Part shown: positions 9,222 through 17,633 of the stretch, piece after piece
Layout of the letters: every line of letters starts with the position of its first letter
Position numbering within the stretch: the stretch's first letter is position 1
Assembly (NCBI GenBank): GCA_002162875.1
Contig: MABA01000008.1
Location: 62,001 to 126,000, forward strand
Source of the DNA: Rhodobacterales bacterium 52_120_T64
GTDB lineage: Bacteria; Pseudomonadota; Alphaproteobacteria; Rhodobacterales; Rhodobacteraceae
Direction of reading: 5' to 3'
DNA: 64,000 nucleotides
Position numbers and translations under genes: made by a program
Notes under the pieces: model-generated
The model's database searches: none
Told to the model about the DNA's origin: nothing
Seen by the model: only the letters and a program-made list of their open reading frames with translations

Positions 9222-10147
9222 GCCTGACTGAAACCTCATCAAAACCAAGCATCCGTGAATGGTTGCTGACGGATACGCCAACTTCGCGCAAGCACGCTAA
9301 AGCGACCGTGATTTACCAAGCGTGGTTGTCGTTCAAGCGCAATCCTATGGCGATGATCGGTCTTGGCATTCTGATATTTCTGGTATTGGTTGCCGCTTTG
9401 GCAGCCATTTTGGCCCCACATGATCCGTTCGTCCAAGACCTTGGCGCACGTCTGCAACCACCATTGTCCGAAGGATATATCCTAGGGTCCGACAGCTTGG
9501 GCCGCGACATCCTTAGCCGCCTGATTTACGGATCAAGAATCACGCTTTACATCGTGACTCTGGTGACCATTCTTGCGCCTGTCGTTGGCCTGTTTGTCGG
9601 CACGATCGCAGGATATGCAGGTGGCTGGACCGACGCAATTCTGATGCGCATTACTGACATCTTCCTTGCGTTCCCACGCCTCGTTCTGGCACTGGCCTTT
9701 GTGGCGGCGTTGGGTGCAGGTATCGAAAACGCCGTTCTGGCGATCTCGCTAACCGCATGGCCAGCTTATGCGCGGATTGCACGGGCTGAAACGCTGACAA
9801 TCCGCAATTCGGACTATATCCACGCGGTCAAGCTGCAAGGTGCAGGGCCGTTGCGGATAATTATCAAACACATCTGGCCGCTGTGCGTTTCGTCCCTCGT
9901 CGTACGTGTGACGCTTGATATGGCGGGCATTATTCTGGCCGCTGCCGGCCTCGGCTTTCTTGGCCTTGGCGCACAACCGCCGTCACCTGAATGGGGCGCG
10001 ATGATTTCCGAAGGACGACGGTTTATTCTGGATCACTGGTGGATCGCCACCATGCCGGGCCTCGCGATTTTTACCGTTTCATTGGCATTTAACCTTCTAG
10101 GCGACGGGTTGCGCGACGTGCTGGACCCAAAGGATGGTGCATCATGA
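9218..10147 (+). CDS. ABC transporter permease, DppC-like
   Basis: Second membrane subunit, 309 residues. An N-terminal OppC-type tail precedes the first membrane helix (MAMIGLGILIFLVLVAAL). The periplasmic segment LGSDSLGRDILSRLIYGSR is a DppC/OppC hallmark. The ATPase-contact loop is HAVKLQGAGPLRIIIKHIWP, and the C-terminal region has LGLGAQPPSPEWGAMI. It overlaps both neighbours by four bases in a tightly packed operon and pairs with the preceding permease to form the translocation channel. Confidence 0.93.
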   Translation: MSLTETSSKPSIREWLLTDTPTSRKHAKATVIYQAWLSFKRNPMAMIGLGILIFLVLVAALAAILAPHDPFVQDLGARLQPPLSEGYILGSDSLGRDILSRLIYGSRITLYIVTLVTILAPVVGLFVGTIAGYAGGWTDAILMRITDIFLAFPRLVLALAFVAALGAGIENAVLAISLTAWPAYARIARAETLTIRNSDYIHAVKLQGAGPLRIIIKHIWPLCVSSLVVRVTLDMAGIILAAAGLGFLGLGAQPPSPEWGAMISEGRRFILDHWWIATMPGLAIFTVSLAFNLLGDGLRDVLDPKDGAS

Positions 10148-10995
10148 GCAACCTTCTAGATGTTGAAAACCTCTGGGTAAGATTCCCCACACGTAGCGGC
10201 GTATTTGACGCGGTGCGCGGGATCAATTTTACGCTGGGCCAAGAACGCTTGGGTATTGTGGGCGAGAGTGGTTCCGGTAAGTCCATGACTGGTCGGGCAA
10301 TCCTGCGCCTGATTCGTTCCCCTGGAATGGTGATCGCCGATAAAATGGACCTTGAAGGCGTGGACCTGATGGGACGCACCGAAAAGGAAATGCGTGACGT
10401 GCGCGGCAAGGAAATATCCTTGATTATGCAGGATCCGAAATTTTCGCTGAACCCCGTGATGCGCGTGGGGCACCAGATTTCCGAAGCCTACCGCTTGCAC
10501 GCCAAAGTCTCCAAATCCGAGGCTAAACGCAAATCTATCGAAATGCTTGAGGCCGTCGCCATCCGCGACCCCGAACGCGTCTATAATATGTACCCGCACG
10601 AGGTTTCTGGCGGTATGGGACAACGCATCATGATCGCTATGATGCTGATCCCCAACCCCAAAATCATGATCGCAGACGAGCCCACCTCCGCGCTCGATGT
10701 ATCTGTGCAAATGCAGGTGTTGGAGATCATGGACAAGTTGGTAAAAGAACGCGGCATGGGGCTGATTTTCATCAGTCACGACCTCAATCTGGTTTCCACC
10801 TTCTGTGACCGTGTGTTGATTATGTATGCTGGGCGTGTGGTCGAAACCCTCTCCGCAGACAAGTTGCACGAGGCGCAGCATCCCTATACCCAAGGCCTGT
10901 TGAATTCTTTACCGCGCCTAGATGCGCCGAAGGACCGCCTGCAAGTTTTGCAGCGTGACCCAGCATGGGCAAATGAACCGAGTGTAAGCGCATGA
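10144..10995 (+). CDS. ABC transporter ATP-binding protein, DppD-like
   Basis: Cytoplasmic ATPase of 283 residues. It shows Walker A GESGSGKSM, Q-loop IMQDPKFSLNPV, a signature motif reading SGGMGQR instead of the common SGGQRQR, Walker B IMIADEPTSALDV, and the switch histidine in FISHDLNLV. The C-terminus has the oligopeptide-type extension HPYTQGLLNSLP. It overlaps the permease upstream and the second ATPase downstream by four bases each. It is expected to form a heterodimer with the next protein. Confidence 0.94.
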   Translation: MSNLLDVENLWVRFPTRSGVFDAVRGINFTLGQERLGIVGESGSGKSMTGRAILRLIRSPGMVIADKMDLEGVDLMGRTEKEMRDVRGKEISLIMQDPKFSLNPVMRVGHQISEAYRLHAKVSKSEAKRKSIEMLEAVAIRDPERVYNMYPHEVSGGMGQRIMIAMMLIPNPKIMIADEPTSALDVSVQMQVLEIMDKLVKERGMGLIFISHDLNLVSTFCDRVLIMYAGRVVETLSADKLHEAQHPYTQGLLNSLPRLDAPKDRLQVLQRDPAWANEPSVSA

Positions 10996-11741
10996 ATGAA
11001 ATTAGTATCGAGAACCTGAACGTCTGGTTCGGCGAACATGACGAGCGCGTCGATGCGGTCAAAGGCGCAAACCTGTCCGTCCCAAAGGGCGGCAGCTTCG
11101 GGCTTGTGGGCGAGAGTGGATCCGGTAAATCGACAATCCTGCGCGCGATTATGGGGCTTGCCCCGACTTGGAGCGGTCAGATGAACGTTGGCGGCGAAAC
11201 CCTTGGTGATAAGCGAACCCGCTCCTTTTATCGCAAGGTCCAGATGGTATTTCAGGACCCATACGCCTCGCTTCATCCGCGCCATTCTGTGGACCAAGTT
11301 TTAAGCGAAACCCTGTCGTTGCATGGCTTTGACGACATCGAAACCCGCATTGATAAGCTGCTGGATGACGTAGGTCTTGGCCCCTCGTTCCGCTTTCGCT
11401 ATCCGCACCAATTGTCGGGTGGGCAACGTCAAAGGGTGGCAATCGCGCGTGCGCTGGCGCCTGAACCCGAAGTACTTTTGCTGGACGAACCGACCTCGGC
11501 GCTCGATGTGTCTGTGCAAGCTGAAATCCTGAACTTGTTAACCGATTTACGAGCCGCGCACAGCCTGACCTATCTAATGGTCAGTCATGATCTGGCGGTG
11601 GTCGGGCACATTTGTTCCGACGTTGCAGTCATGCAATTGGGCGAGGTCGTCGAAAAGCTGACAGTTGAAGACATGCGATCGATGCGTACGCGGCACCCAT
11701 ACACCAAGCACCTTTTGGAAAGTAGCTTGATGGCGGGGTAA
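10992..11741 (+). CDS. ABC transporter ATP-binding protein, DppF-like
   Basis: Second ATPase of the importer, 249 residues. Walker A is GESGSGKST, the Q-loop is VFQDPYASLHPRH, the signature is LSGGQRQRVAIARALA, Walker B is LLLDEPTSALDV, and the H-loop is MVSHDLAVVGH. At about 250 residues it is shorter than many DppF proteins because the C-terminal tail ends soon after RHPYTKHLLES. The last 113 bases overlap the 3' end of the minus-strand DUF2478 gene. Confidence 0.94.
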   Translation: MNEISIENLNVWFGEHDERVDAVKGANLSVPKGGSFGLVGESGSGKSTILRAIMGLAPTWSGQMNVGGETLGDKRTRSFYRKVQMVFQDPYASLHPRHSVDQVLSETLSLHGFDDIETRIDKLLDDVGLGPSFRFRYPHQLSGGQRQRVAIARALAPEPEVLLLDEPTSALDVSVQAEILNLLTDLRAAHSLTYLMVSHDLAVVGHICSDVAVMQLGEVVEKLTVEDMRSMRTRHPYTKHLLESSLMAG

Positions 11742-12258
11742 GGACTTGAGCCTCAGAAATTGCCGCCTGACACCAGTCGAGAATCGCATCCGGTTCCGCT
11801 GGTAAAACCTCTGCCAAACCATCAACAAACGCATCGAGGGCTTGGCGACAACTACCGCCAACGCCAACCAACACGGGCGTTCCGTTTTCTAAAGCCGCGG
11901 CGATTGCATCGCAAAATCCCCGTCCTTCGGCTTCTTGCGGACCAAACTTGTTCAGTATGAACATATCGACATCATTCGTGCCAACCCGTTCGGTCACCGC
12001 GACAGCCTCTGCGATTGCCGCTGGATTTAACCGACATCCGGTCGACCCTTCACCAAGGGATTGCGTGATGCGTACTGTCCTACCATCGGGCAAAACACGC
12101 AAGTCCATATCGCAGTGATGATCCCCCACGGGTTCTGCGTGAAGCACTTTGACTACGCCTGAAAGGCGTATCCCTTCGACCTCCAGTTTAGCCGCCACAT
12201 TCGAAATTAGCTGGTCGGTTTGCCCCATGATTTTGGAGCTTACAATGGCGATCTTCAT
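11629..12258 (-). CDS. DUF2478 domain protein with extended C-terminus
   Basis: Protein of 209 residues matching DUF2478, a family often found with molybdenum or metal-uptake genes and thought to be NTPase-like; its function is not established. The N-terminus KIAIVSSKIMGQTDQLISNV resembles a degenerate P-loop strand-turn, but the lysine-containing GxxxxGK is not complete. The core contains TRITQSLGEGSTGCRLNP-like sequence, then DMFILNKFGPQEAEGRGF, a family hallmark, and GVGGSCRQALDAF. The family normally ends near residue 170. About 38 further residues are encoded antisense to the end of the DppF-like gene, suggesting loss of the original stop codon. It faces glpD across a 217-base gap. Confidence 0.75.
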   Translation of the reverse strand: MKIAIVSSKIMGQTDQLISNVAAKLEVEGIRLSGVVKVLHAEPVGDHHCDMDLRVLPDGRTVRITQSLGEGSTGCRLNPAAIAEAVAVTERVGTNDVDMFILNKFGPQEAEGRGFCDAIAAALENGTPVLVGVGGSCRQALDAFVDGLAEVLPAEPDAILDWCQAAISEAQVLTPPSSYFPKGAWCMGAAYASIACLQLSAFRRPRPIA

Positions 12259-12398
12259 GTGATTTCTCGTGTTCTATTGATGACGGGCATCGGTCGTATT
12301 TTCTAAACGCAAGCTGATGACTATTGCAAGTACTCTCGGTGATCCATGCAATACGGTGGTCGTATGTGCGATTGCCATTGCTGGCGTACAGGTATAAG

Positions 12399-12425
12399 CG
12401 AACATAAACGAACATAGCGAACTTA
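12399..12425. promoter_or_regulatory. GlpR-like operator half-sites upstream of glpD
   Basis: Three direct repeats, CGAACATA (12399-12406), CGAACATA (12409-12416) and CGAACTTA (12418-12425), are spaced at 9-10 bases. The unit CGAACATA equals the half-site of the GlpR operator (TGTTCG/CGAACA), a DeoR-family repressor known to control glpD. The cluster lies about 50-75 bases before the chosen glpD start. No glpR gene is in this window. Confidence 0.6.
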
Positions 12426-12475
12426 TGGTCGGCCTGTATGTGAACATCTCGCGTACTAACTCGTGGAGCCAAATT

Positions 12476-13972
12476 GTGAATCAAGCCAACCCATACGACA
12501 TAATGATAATCGGCGGCGGCGTTAATGGTTGCGGGATCGCGCGGGACGCGGCGGGCCGTGGTCTAAGCGTGGGTTTGGCCGAGATGAACGACCTAGCCTC
12601 GGCTACCTCCTCGGCATCAACCAAATTGTTCCATGGCGGGTTGCGATATTTGGAACACTACAAATTCAGTTTGGTCCGCGAAGCGCTGGTCGAGCGCGAG
12701 GTCCTTTTAAAGGCCATGCCTCATATCAGTTGGCCAATGCGCTTCGTTTTGCCAATACACAAAAAAATGCGGCCTTCGTGGTTGATCCGTTTAGGGCTGT
12801 TTATGTACGACGGTATGGGAGGGCGAAAAATTCTGCCCGGAACACGGACGGTCAATCTGAAGCATGATATCGTAGGAAGTCCGTTAAAAGCCAAATTCAC
12901 AAAAGCATTCGAGTATTCGGACTGCTGGGTGCAAGATTCCCGCCTCGTCGTCCTAAACGCCCGTGATGCGGCCGAACGAGGCGCGGATATCTTCACGCGT
13001 ACCAAGGTTATAAGTGCTGAACGCGAAGGCGATCTTTGGAAAGTCAGTCTTAGCGATGAGAGCGGCGCTCGCGATATTTACGCTAGGGTATTGGTAAACG
13101 CCGGCGGTCCGTGGGTGGCGGATATCGTCAAAAATGCAGTGAAACTGGACACCCGCGAAGGGGTGCGTTTGGTGCGCGGCAGCCATATCGTTACTGAAAA
13201 ACTGTTCGACCATGACCGCGCATATTTCTTTCAGGGCAGCGATAACCGCATTATTTTTGCCATTCCTTTTGAGGATGACTTCACCCTGATTGGTACGACG
13301 GATCTAGACCACGAAGGCGACCCCTCCGACCCCGTTTGTACAGAAGAGGAAGCTGATTACCTTCGTAAATTTGCCTCCGAATATTTTGAACGCCCAATCC
13401 GGAAGTCAGACATTGTCTGGTCCTACTCCGGTGTTCGCCCGCTTTACGATGAAGGCGCAAGTTCTGCGACCGAAGCGACGCGAGACTACGTTTTAACCCT
13501 TCGAAATGACGGCCCGCCGCTTTTGAACGTGTTCGGCGGTAAGATCACCACTTATCGCAAGTTGTCCGAGGCAGCGCTTGCCAAACTGGCTCCGTTCTTC
13601 CCCGATGCGCGGGGGGAGTGGACCAAACACGCCCACCTACCGGGCGGGGATTTCCCCGTGGACGGCGTGCAGGACCAGATTGAAGCGTTAATTAAAGCCT
13701 TCCCGTTCCTTGACCACTTTTGGGCAGGTCGTCTGGTGCGAACATACGGAACAGACGCGGCGAAATTGCTGGCAGGTGCGACCCGTAAAGAAGACCTAGG
13801 CGAGAATTTCGGCGCGACCCTGACCGAAGCCGAAGTGGATTGGTTGAAGGATCATGAATTTGCACAAACCGCGGAGGACATATTGTGGCGACGCACGAAA
13901 CTGGGCCTTCGCTTAAGTCCGGCAGAAGCAGACTGGCTGGAACAATGCATTTCGAAGCAAAAGGATACTTAG
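12476..13972 (+). CDS. glpD: glycerol-3-phosphate dehydrogenase, aerobic FAD type
   Basis: Membrane-associated flavoenzyme that oxidises sn-glycerol 3-phosphate to dihydroxyacetone phosphate and passes electrons to quinone. It has 498 residues, normal for GlpD. The N-terminal FAD site is IMIIGGGVNGCGIARDAAGRG, followed by STKLFHGGLRYLE, and later PFEDDFTLIGTTDLDHEGDP and NVFGGKITTYRKLSE, all family signatures. I chose the GTG at 12476 (GGAG at 12465-12468, seven bases away); the upstream in-frame ATG at 12425 would overlap the operator repeats. No glpK, glpF or glycerol-3-phosphate transporter is adjacent, so this is a stand-alone gene, probably repressed by a GlpR encoded elsewhere. Confidence 0.95.
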   Translation: MNQANPYDIMIIGGGVNGCGIARDAAGRGLSVGLAEMNDLASATSSASTKLFHGGLRYLEHYKFSLVREALVEREVLLKAMPHISWPMRFVLPIHKKMRPSWLIRLGLFMYDGMGGRKILPGTRTVNLKHDIVGSPLKAKFTKAFEYSDCWVQDSRLVVLNARDAAERGADIFTRTKVISAEREGDLWKVSLSDESGARDIYARVLVNAGGPWVADIVKNAVKLDTREGVRLVRGSHIVTEKLFDHDRAYFFQGSDNRIIFAIPFEDDFTLIGTTDLDHEGDPSDPVCTEEEADYLRKFASEYFERPIRKSDIVWSYSGVRPLYDEGASSATEATRDYVLTLRNDGPPLLNVFGGKITTYRKLSEAALAKLAPFFPDARGEWTKHAHLPGGDFPVDGVQDQIEALIKAFPFLDHFWAGRLVRTYGTDAAKLLAGATRKEDLGENFGATLTEAEVDWLKDHEFAQTAEDILWRRTKLGLRLSPAEADWLEQCISKQKDT

Positions 13973-13991
13973 GCGGTTATCGTAACTAAAA

Positions 13992-14015
13992 CCGGCCACC
14001 AATTATGGCGGCCGG
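13992..14015. terminator. likely bidirectional terminator between glpD and the vWA gene
   Basis: CCGGCCACC (13992-14000) and GGCGGCCGG (14007-14015) form a nine-pair stem with one mismatch and a six-base AATTAT loop. The minus strand continues with TTTTAGTT after the stem, which suits termination of the vWA gene. The plus-strand side has no T-run and would serve glpD only weakly. Confidence 0.55.
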
Positions 14016-14037
14016 AAATACTGTTTGGTTGTCGGCG

Positions 14038-15987
14038 TTACTTCAGGCTTTCGGCCAACCGCATCAACGTAATCAGCTCGCTACGATATCCGAACCGATC
14101 TTCACCCTTGCTAGCCAGCGCCAACGCTCGCGCATCGTTGACTTCCCAGTCATGCATCAAGTTGTCACCGCGAAGGATTTGTCCAAAACCAGCGACGGCG
14201 GCGGCAAACTGCGCCTCGCCATCAAGCCCTGCATCAGCGTCCGGCATAATCGGCGTCGTGATCAAGTTGCTGAAATTCTCACCCGGATTTTTGTACCGCA
14301 GCTTCAGGAAGGCATATTCCCCAGTGTTCAGGCTGCCAACCTCGTCCGTCCCATACCGTAGATCATCAACCATCACAGCGGGTGAGCCAACGGGCGTGAT
14401 CTCGTAAATCGCCGTGACCGTATGGCCCGCCCCGATTTCACCAGCATCCACCGCATCATTGTTGAAATCCTCGCGATTCAGCGCTCGGGTTTCATAGCCG
14501 ATAAGGCGGTATTCCGCGATTTCGGCAGGGTTAAACTCCACCTGAATTTTCACGTCTTGCGCGATGGTAAACAACGCCCCGCCGATCTGGTCTACCAGCA
14601 CCTTCTGCGCTTCGGCCAAAGTATCAATATAGGCCGCTGTGCCGTTCCCGTTCTGCGCCAAGGTCTGCATCAAGGCATCGTTATAATTCCCGCGCCCAAA
14701 GCCCAGAACTGAAAGGTAAACGCCGCTTTCGCGCTTGTCTTCAACGTATGCTTTCAGCGCCTCGGGGTCCGAAATTCCGACATTGAAATCGCCATCCGTG
14801 GCCAGAATAACTCGACTGGTGGCCTCGTTCCCGTCCGCCATTTCCTCCGCCAACGCATAGGCTTGTTGCAGTCCGGCTTGTCCGGCGGTTGACCCACCCG
14901 CGTACAGGTTTTCGAGGCTCGCCAAAATCGTGGTGCTGTCGCTCGCCGCTGTTGGTTCTAAAACCGTTCCGGCGGACCCCGCGTAAGTAACAATCGCCAC
15001 TTTATCTTCAGGTTGTAGGTTCGCCAGCATCAAGCGGAATGAATTGATCAACAACGGCAGTTTATCACTGTCTTGCATCGATCCCGACGTATCAATCAGA
15101 AAAACCAGATTGACCGGAGGACGATCTTCAATCGCTAGTTCATACCCTTTGATACCGATATGCAGCAGCTTGGTGTCAGGGTTCCACGGCGTATCCAATA
15201 TCGTAACCGAGGTGGTGAACGGAATGTCAGCACGCGCAGGCACGGGATAATTATATGCGAAATAGTTAATCATTTCTTCTGTCCGAATCGCATCGGCAGC
15301 GGGCAGCTTACCACCCAAAATCGACGACCGCACAAACGCATAAGACGCCGTATCCACATCAATCGAGAACGTCGAAACCGGATATTCCGACACGACCTGC
15401 AGCGGGTTCATATCCGCGCCGGGAAACTTTTCGGTGTTTTGCTGATACAGCGCGGGTGCTTCATACAATTCGTCGGCAACTCCAATCAGCCGAGAAGTGA
15501 CAATTGGGCTGGGCGCAGCAAGCCCTGTTGCGGCTTCCATCTGCGGCGCAACCATGCTCGCTACCGGAGCATCAGCCATATCTGCTTCCGCAAATTCCAA
15601 TACGACAACTTCGCCATCGCTCGAAGCGCGTTCACGCGTAAGCGCATCAATCTTCGCCTCGTTAACCGCGAAAACCTCGCCCGTTCCATAATCCGGCGTG
15701 TTGTATTGGCCCGTTAGCACAACGGCCAAGGCAATAGTGGCGAAACTGGCGGTTGCCATCATAACTTGGCGGCTTGTCAAAGGTTTTAACATATCAATAA
15801 TTCCTCGTGAAATCAGCGCCCACCATTGGGTCTGTTCACGAGTAGGACGCGCCGCATCGGCCGATCCTTGGAAGTTTTTTTCAAAAGCCTCCATTCCGGC
15901 ATCAATCGCACGCTTCTGCGCGGCATCGTCAACTTCTGGTGTCGCCGATTTCATAGCCGCTTTTAACTTGTCGAGTTCGTCGCTCAT
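14038..15987 (-). CDS. membrane-anchored vWA-domain protein (YfbK type) with anti-sigma-like N-terminus
   Basis: Protein of 649 residues, starting at the ATG that overlaps the sigma-factor stop by one base (TGATG; GAGGAG serves as ribosome site inside the sigma gene). Order of parts: a charged cytoplasmic region (1-73) with an amphipathic helix, one membrane helix (74-93), a linker, a YfbK-type N-terminal vWA-associated domain (about 190-285), the vWA domain with an intact MIDAS motif DTSGS (299-303) and ATDGDFNVG, and a C-terminal DUF3520-like region. Proteins of this kind are encoded beside ECF sigma factors. The N-terminal region plus helix would suit an anti-sigma factor fused to an extracytoplasmic metal-dependent adhesion sensor. 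That role is inference. Confidence 0.87.
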   Translation of the reverse strand: MSDELDKLKAAMKSATPEVDDAAQKRAIDAGMEAFEKNFQGSADAARPTREQTQWWALISRGIIDMLKPLTSRQVMMATASFATIALAVVLTGQYNTPDYGTGEVFAVNEAKIDALTRERASSDGEVVVLEFAEADMADAPVASMVAPQMEAATGLAAPSPIVTSRLIGVADELYEAPALYQQNTEKFPGADMNPLQVVSEYPVSTFSIDVDTASYAFVRSSILGGKLPAADAIRTEEMINYFAYNYPVPARADIPFTTSVTILDTPWNPDTKLLHIGIKGYELAIEDRPPVNLVFLIDTSGSMQDSDKLPLLINSFRLMLANLQPEDKVAIVTYAGSAGTVLEPTAASDSTTILASLENLYAGGSTAGQAGLQQAYALAEEMADGNEATSRVILATDGDFNVGISDPEALKAYVEDKRESGVYLSVLGFGRGNYNDALMQTLAQNGNGTAAYIDTLAEAQKVLVDQIGGALFTIAQDVKIQVEFNPAEIAEYRLIGYETRALNREDFNNDAVDAGEIGAGHTVTAIYEITPVGSPAVMVDDLRYGTDEVGSLNTGEYAFLKLRYKNPGENFSNLITTPIMPDADAGLDGEAQFAAAVAGFGQILRGDNLMHDWEVNDARALALASKGEDRFGYRSELITLMRLAESLK

Positions 15988-16532
15988 CACAACATCTCCT
16001 CTTGTATGGCGATCTCGCGAAGGATCTTTTTCACTTCGCTCATCCGCCAACTAATAGTCCCTTCAGACAGGTCCAGGACTTTGGCTGCCTCTCGGTGGGT
16101 CATATCCTCGCCCAAAACCAAGGCGACGGTTTCGCGTAAATCCTGCGGCATTGCTTTCATCGCGTTGCTCAACCAGTCTAGGTCGGCTTTGGTCTCAATG
16201 GCCTCGTCTCGTCGAAGAACTTCGGTTGCGCCCCAACCAGAGGCTTTGTGCCGCGCTGACTGCTTGCGCCGGATTACGTCTCGTGCACCATTGATAACTA
16301 TTTGGTGCAGCCATGTCGTGAACCGCGCATGGCCCTTGAACGAGGTCAGCTTTTTGGGCAATACAGCACAAATATCTTGCGCCAGATCCTCCGCGTCTTC
16401 TCGGTCTCCCAGCACCCGAAATCCGATGCGAAATATGGTCGCGTAATGGCGCTGAAGAAGGCTGCGAAACGCACCTCCATCACCGTCAGCGGCCATTGCC
16501 ACAAGTCTTTCGTCGCTGGTTTCCATACGCAT
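15987..16532 (-). CDS. ECF-type RNA polymerase sigma factor
   Basis: 181 residues containing sigma region 2 (about 22-90: HYATIFRIGFRVLGDREDAEDLAQD, then RFTTWLHQIVINGARDVIRR) and region 4 (about 125-175: LRETVALVLGEDMTHREAAKVL, then EGTISWRMSEVKK). Between them is a short charged linker and no region 3, as in the extracytoplasmic-function group. The start may be the first ATG (16532) or the next in-frame ATG two codons later; neither has a strong ribosome site. It overlaps the vWA gene by one base, indicating a coupled sigma/regulator pair. The target promoters are unknown, and I saw no obvious duplicate of its own promoter nearby. Confidence 0.9.
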   Translation of the reverse strand: MRMETSDERLVAMAADGDGGAFRSLLQRHYATIFRIGFRVLGDREDAEDLAQDICAVLPKKLTSFKGHARFTTWLHQIVINGARDVIRRKQSARHKASGWGATEVLRRDEAIETKADLDWLSNAMKAMPQDLRETVALVLGEDMTHREAAKVLDLSEGTISWRMSEVKKILREIAIQEEML

Positions 16533-16587
16533 TATACCCTTTAGACGCCGCAGGATGCGCTATCCTTGGCGAATGTCCAATTAAATT

Positions 16588-17484
16588 TTACGCAAGCTCT
16601 GCCGCTAACAAATCAAACACCATCCGAATGCGTCGGCTTGTATTCAACTCGCGGTGGGCAACCAGCCAGATCGGGAACATTAGCGGCTCTAAATCCGGTA
16701 AAACCCGTTCCACCATTGGCTCCACATCCCCGATATTGCCGTCCAGAATGCCGATCCCGACGCCCTGTTTCACCATTTCCCACATGACGGTGTAATTTTC
16801 CGCTAGCACCGGAAAGTTCTTCTTTGTCAGGTTCATACCCATCGTATTCAGGCCGTTCATCAACATACCGGTGCTATCAAGATTGATAAATTCAGCATTG
16901 CGCAGATCATAGGGCAGCGTTGGCCGTCCAATCCGGTCGAGGTATTCAGGCGAAGCATAAAGCCGTGCCGGAACATCCCGTATTTTCTTGGCGATAAGGT
17001 CTGGTTCAGTGGGGCGGAAGTTGCGAATGGCAATATCCGCCTCGCGTCGCCGCAAATCGCTTGGAGAATTGGAAGCAACAACCTCTACCATGATTCCCGG
17101 CTCCAGCCGCCGTAATTTTGCAATGATCGGCGGCAGAACAAGCGAGGCATACGTTTCACTTGCCGCAATGCAGATCGAGCCGTCGATCGACTGCGACTGC
17201 CCCATCGCCGTTAACGAAACTTTACTGGCCGCATCGCCCATTGCCCGCACATGGTCAAGCAGTTCCAGCCCACTAGGGGTCAGCTTCAAACCCCGCCCGA
17301 CGCGCTCGAACAGCACGATATCCAACTCCTGCTCTAACCCGTCGACCTGCCGTCCAAGGGTCGGTTGTGCCATGCCAAGCGCGCGCGCCGCTGCTGAGAG
17401 GGAGCCTTCCTCGGCCGTGACCAAAAAGGCTCGCGCCTTGTTCCAATCAAATTTTACTGATCTCCAATCCATGCATATCTGCAT
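16588..17484 (-). CDS. LysR-family transcriptional regulator
   Basis: 298 residues with the winged helix-turn-helix at about 10-70 (AFLVTAEEGSLSAAARALGM, then QPTLGRQVDGLEQEL, then LTPSGLELL) and a C-terminal periplasmic-binding-like effector domain (about 95-298). Two in-frame ATG codons exist (17484 and 17472) with no strong ribosome site; homologous numbering fits either. It is divergent from the DUF4386-DUF4386-MDR operon, the standard arrangement for a LysR activator. A 20-base inverted repeat touches its start codon, which suggests it represses itself and controls the divergent operon. The effector is unknown. Confidence 0.92.
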   Translation of the reverse strand: MQICMDWRSVKFDWNKARAFLVTAEEGSLSAAARALGMAQPTLGRQVDGLEQELDIVLFERVGRGLKLTPSGLELLDHVRAMGDAASKVSLTAMGQSQSIDGSICIAASETYASLVLPPIIAKLRRLEPGIMVEVVASNSPSDLRRREADIAIRNFRPTEPDLIAKKIRDVPARLYASPEYLDRIGRPTLPYDLRNAEFINLDSTGMLMNGLNTMGMNLTKKNFPVLAENYTVMWEMVKQGVGIGILDGNIGDVEPMVERVLPDLEPLMFPIWLVAHRELNTSRRIRMVFDLLAAELA

Positions 17485-17504
17485 ACCAAACTGACGAAAT
17501 TGGT
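17485..17504. promoter_or_regulatory. inverted repeat, probable LysR-type operator
   Basis: ACCAA (17485-17489) and TTGGT (17500-17504) form a perfect five-base dyad with a ten-base spacer immediately upstream of the LysR start and about 130 bases before the divergent operon. LysR proteins usually bind such interrupted palindromes. An A/T-rich TATATATTTAG follows at about 17511. Confidence 0.45.
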
Positions 17505-17633
17505 CAATTTATATATTTAGTGCGGGCGCGTAGAACGTCCACAAGACGAAAATTTCACACCTAGAACATTACCGCTCGCCGAACGCTAACTCGGCAGACA
17601 GTAATGGCTCTATGCCTTTCGAAAGGATACAAA

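Noticed and set aside
10156-10893. Minus-strand ORF of 245 codons opposite the DppD-like gene
   Set aside because: His/Gln-rich composition, antisense to Walker motifs of a clear ATPase.
6564-11741. Nickel or molybdate importer
   Set aside because: Molybdate importers use a different binding-protein family. Family 5 binding proteins include NikA, but nothing in the sequence favours a metal over peptides.
15988-16050. N-terminal extension of the vWA protein
   Set aside because: It overlaps the end of the sigma gene in another frame; the TGATG start with GAGGAG upstream is more natural.
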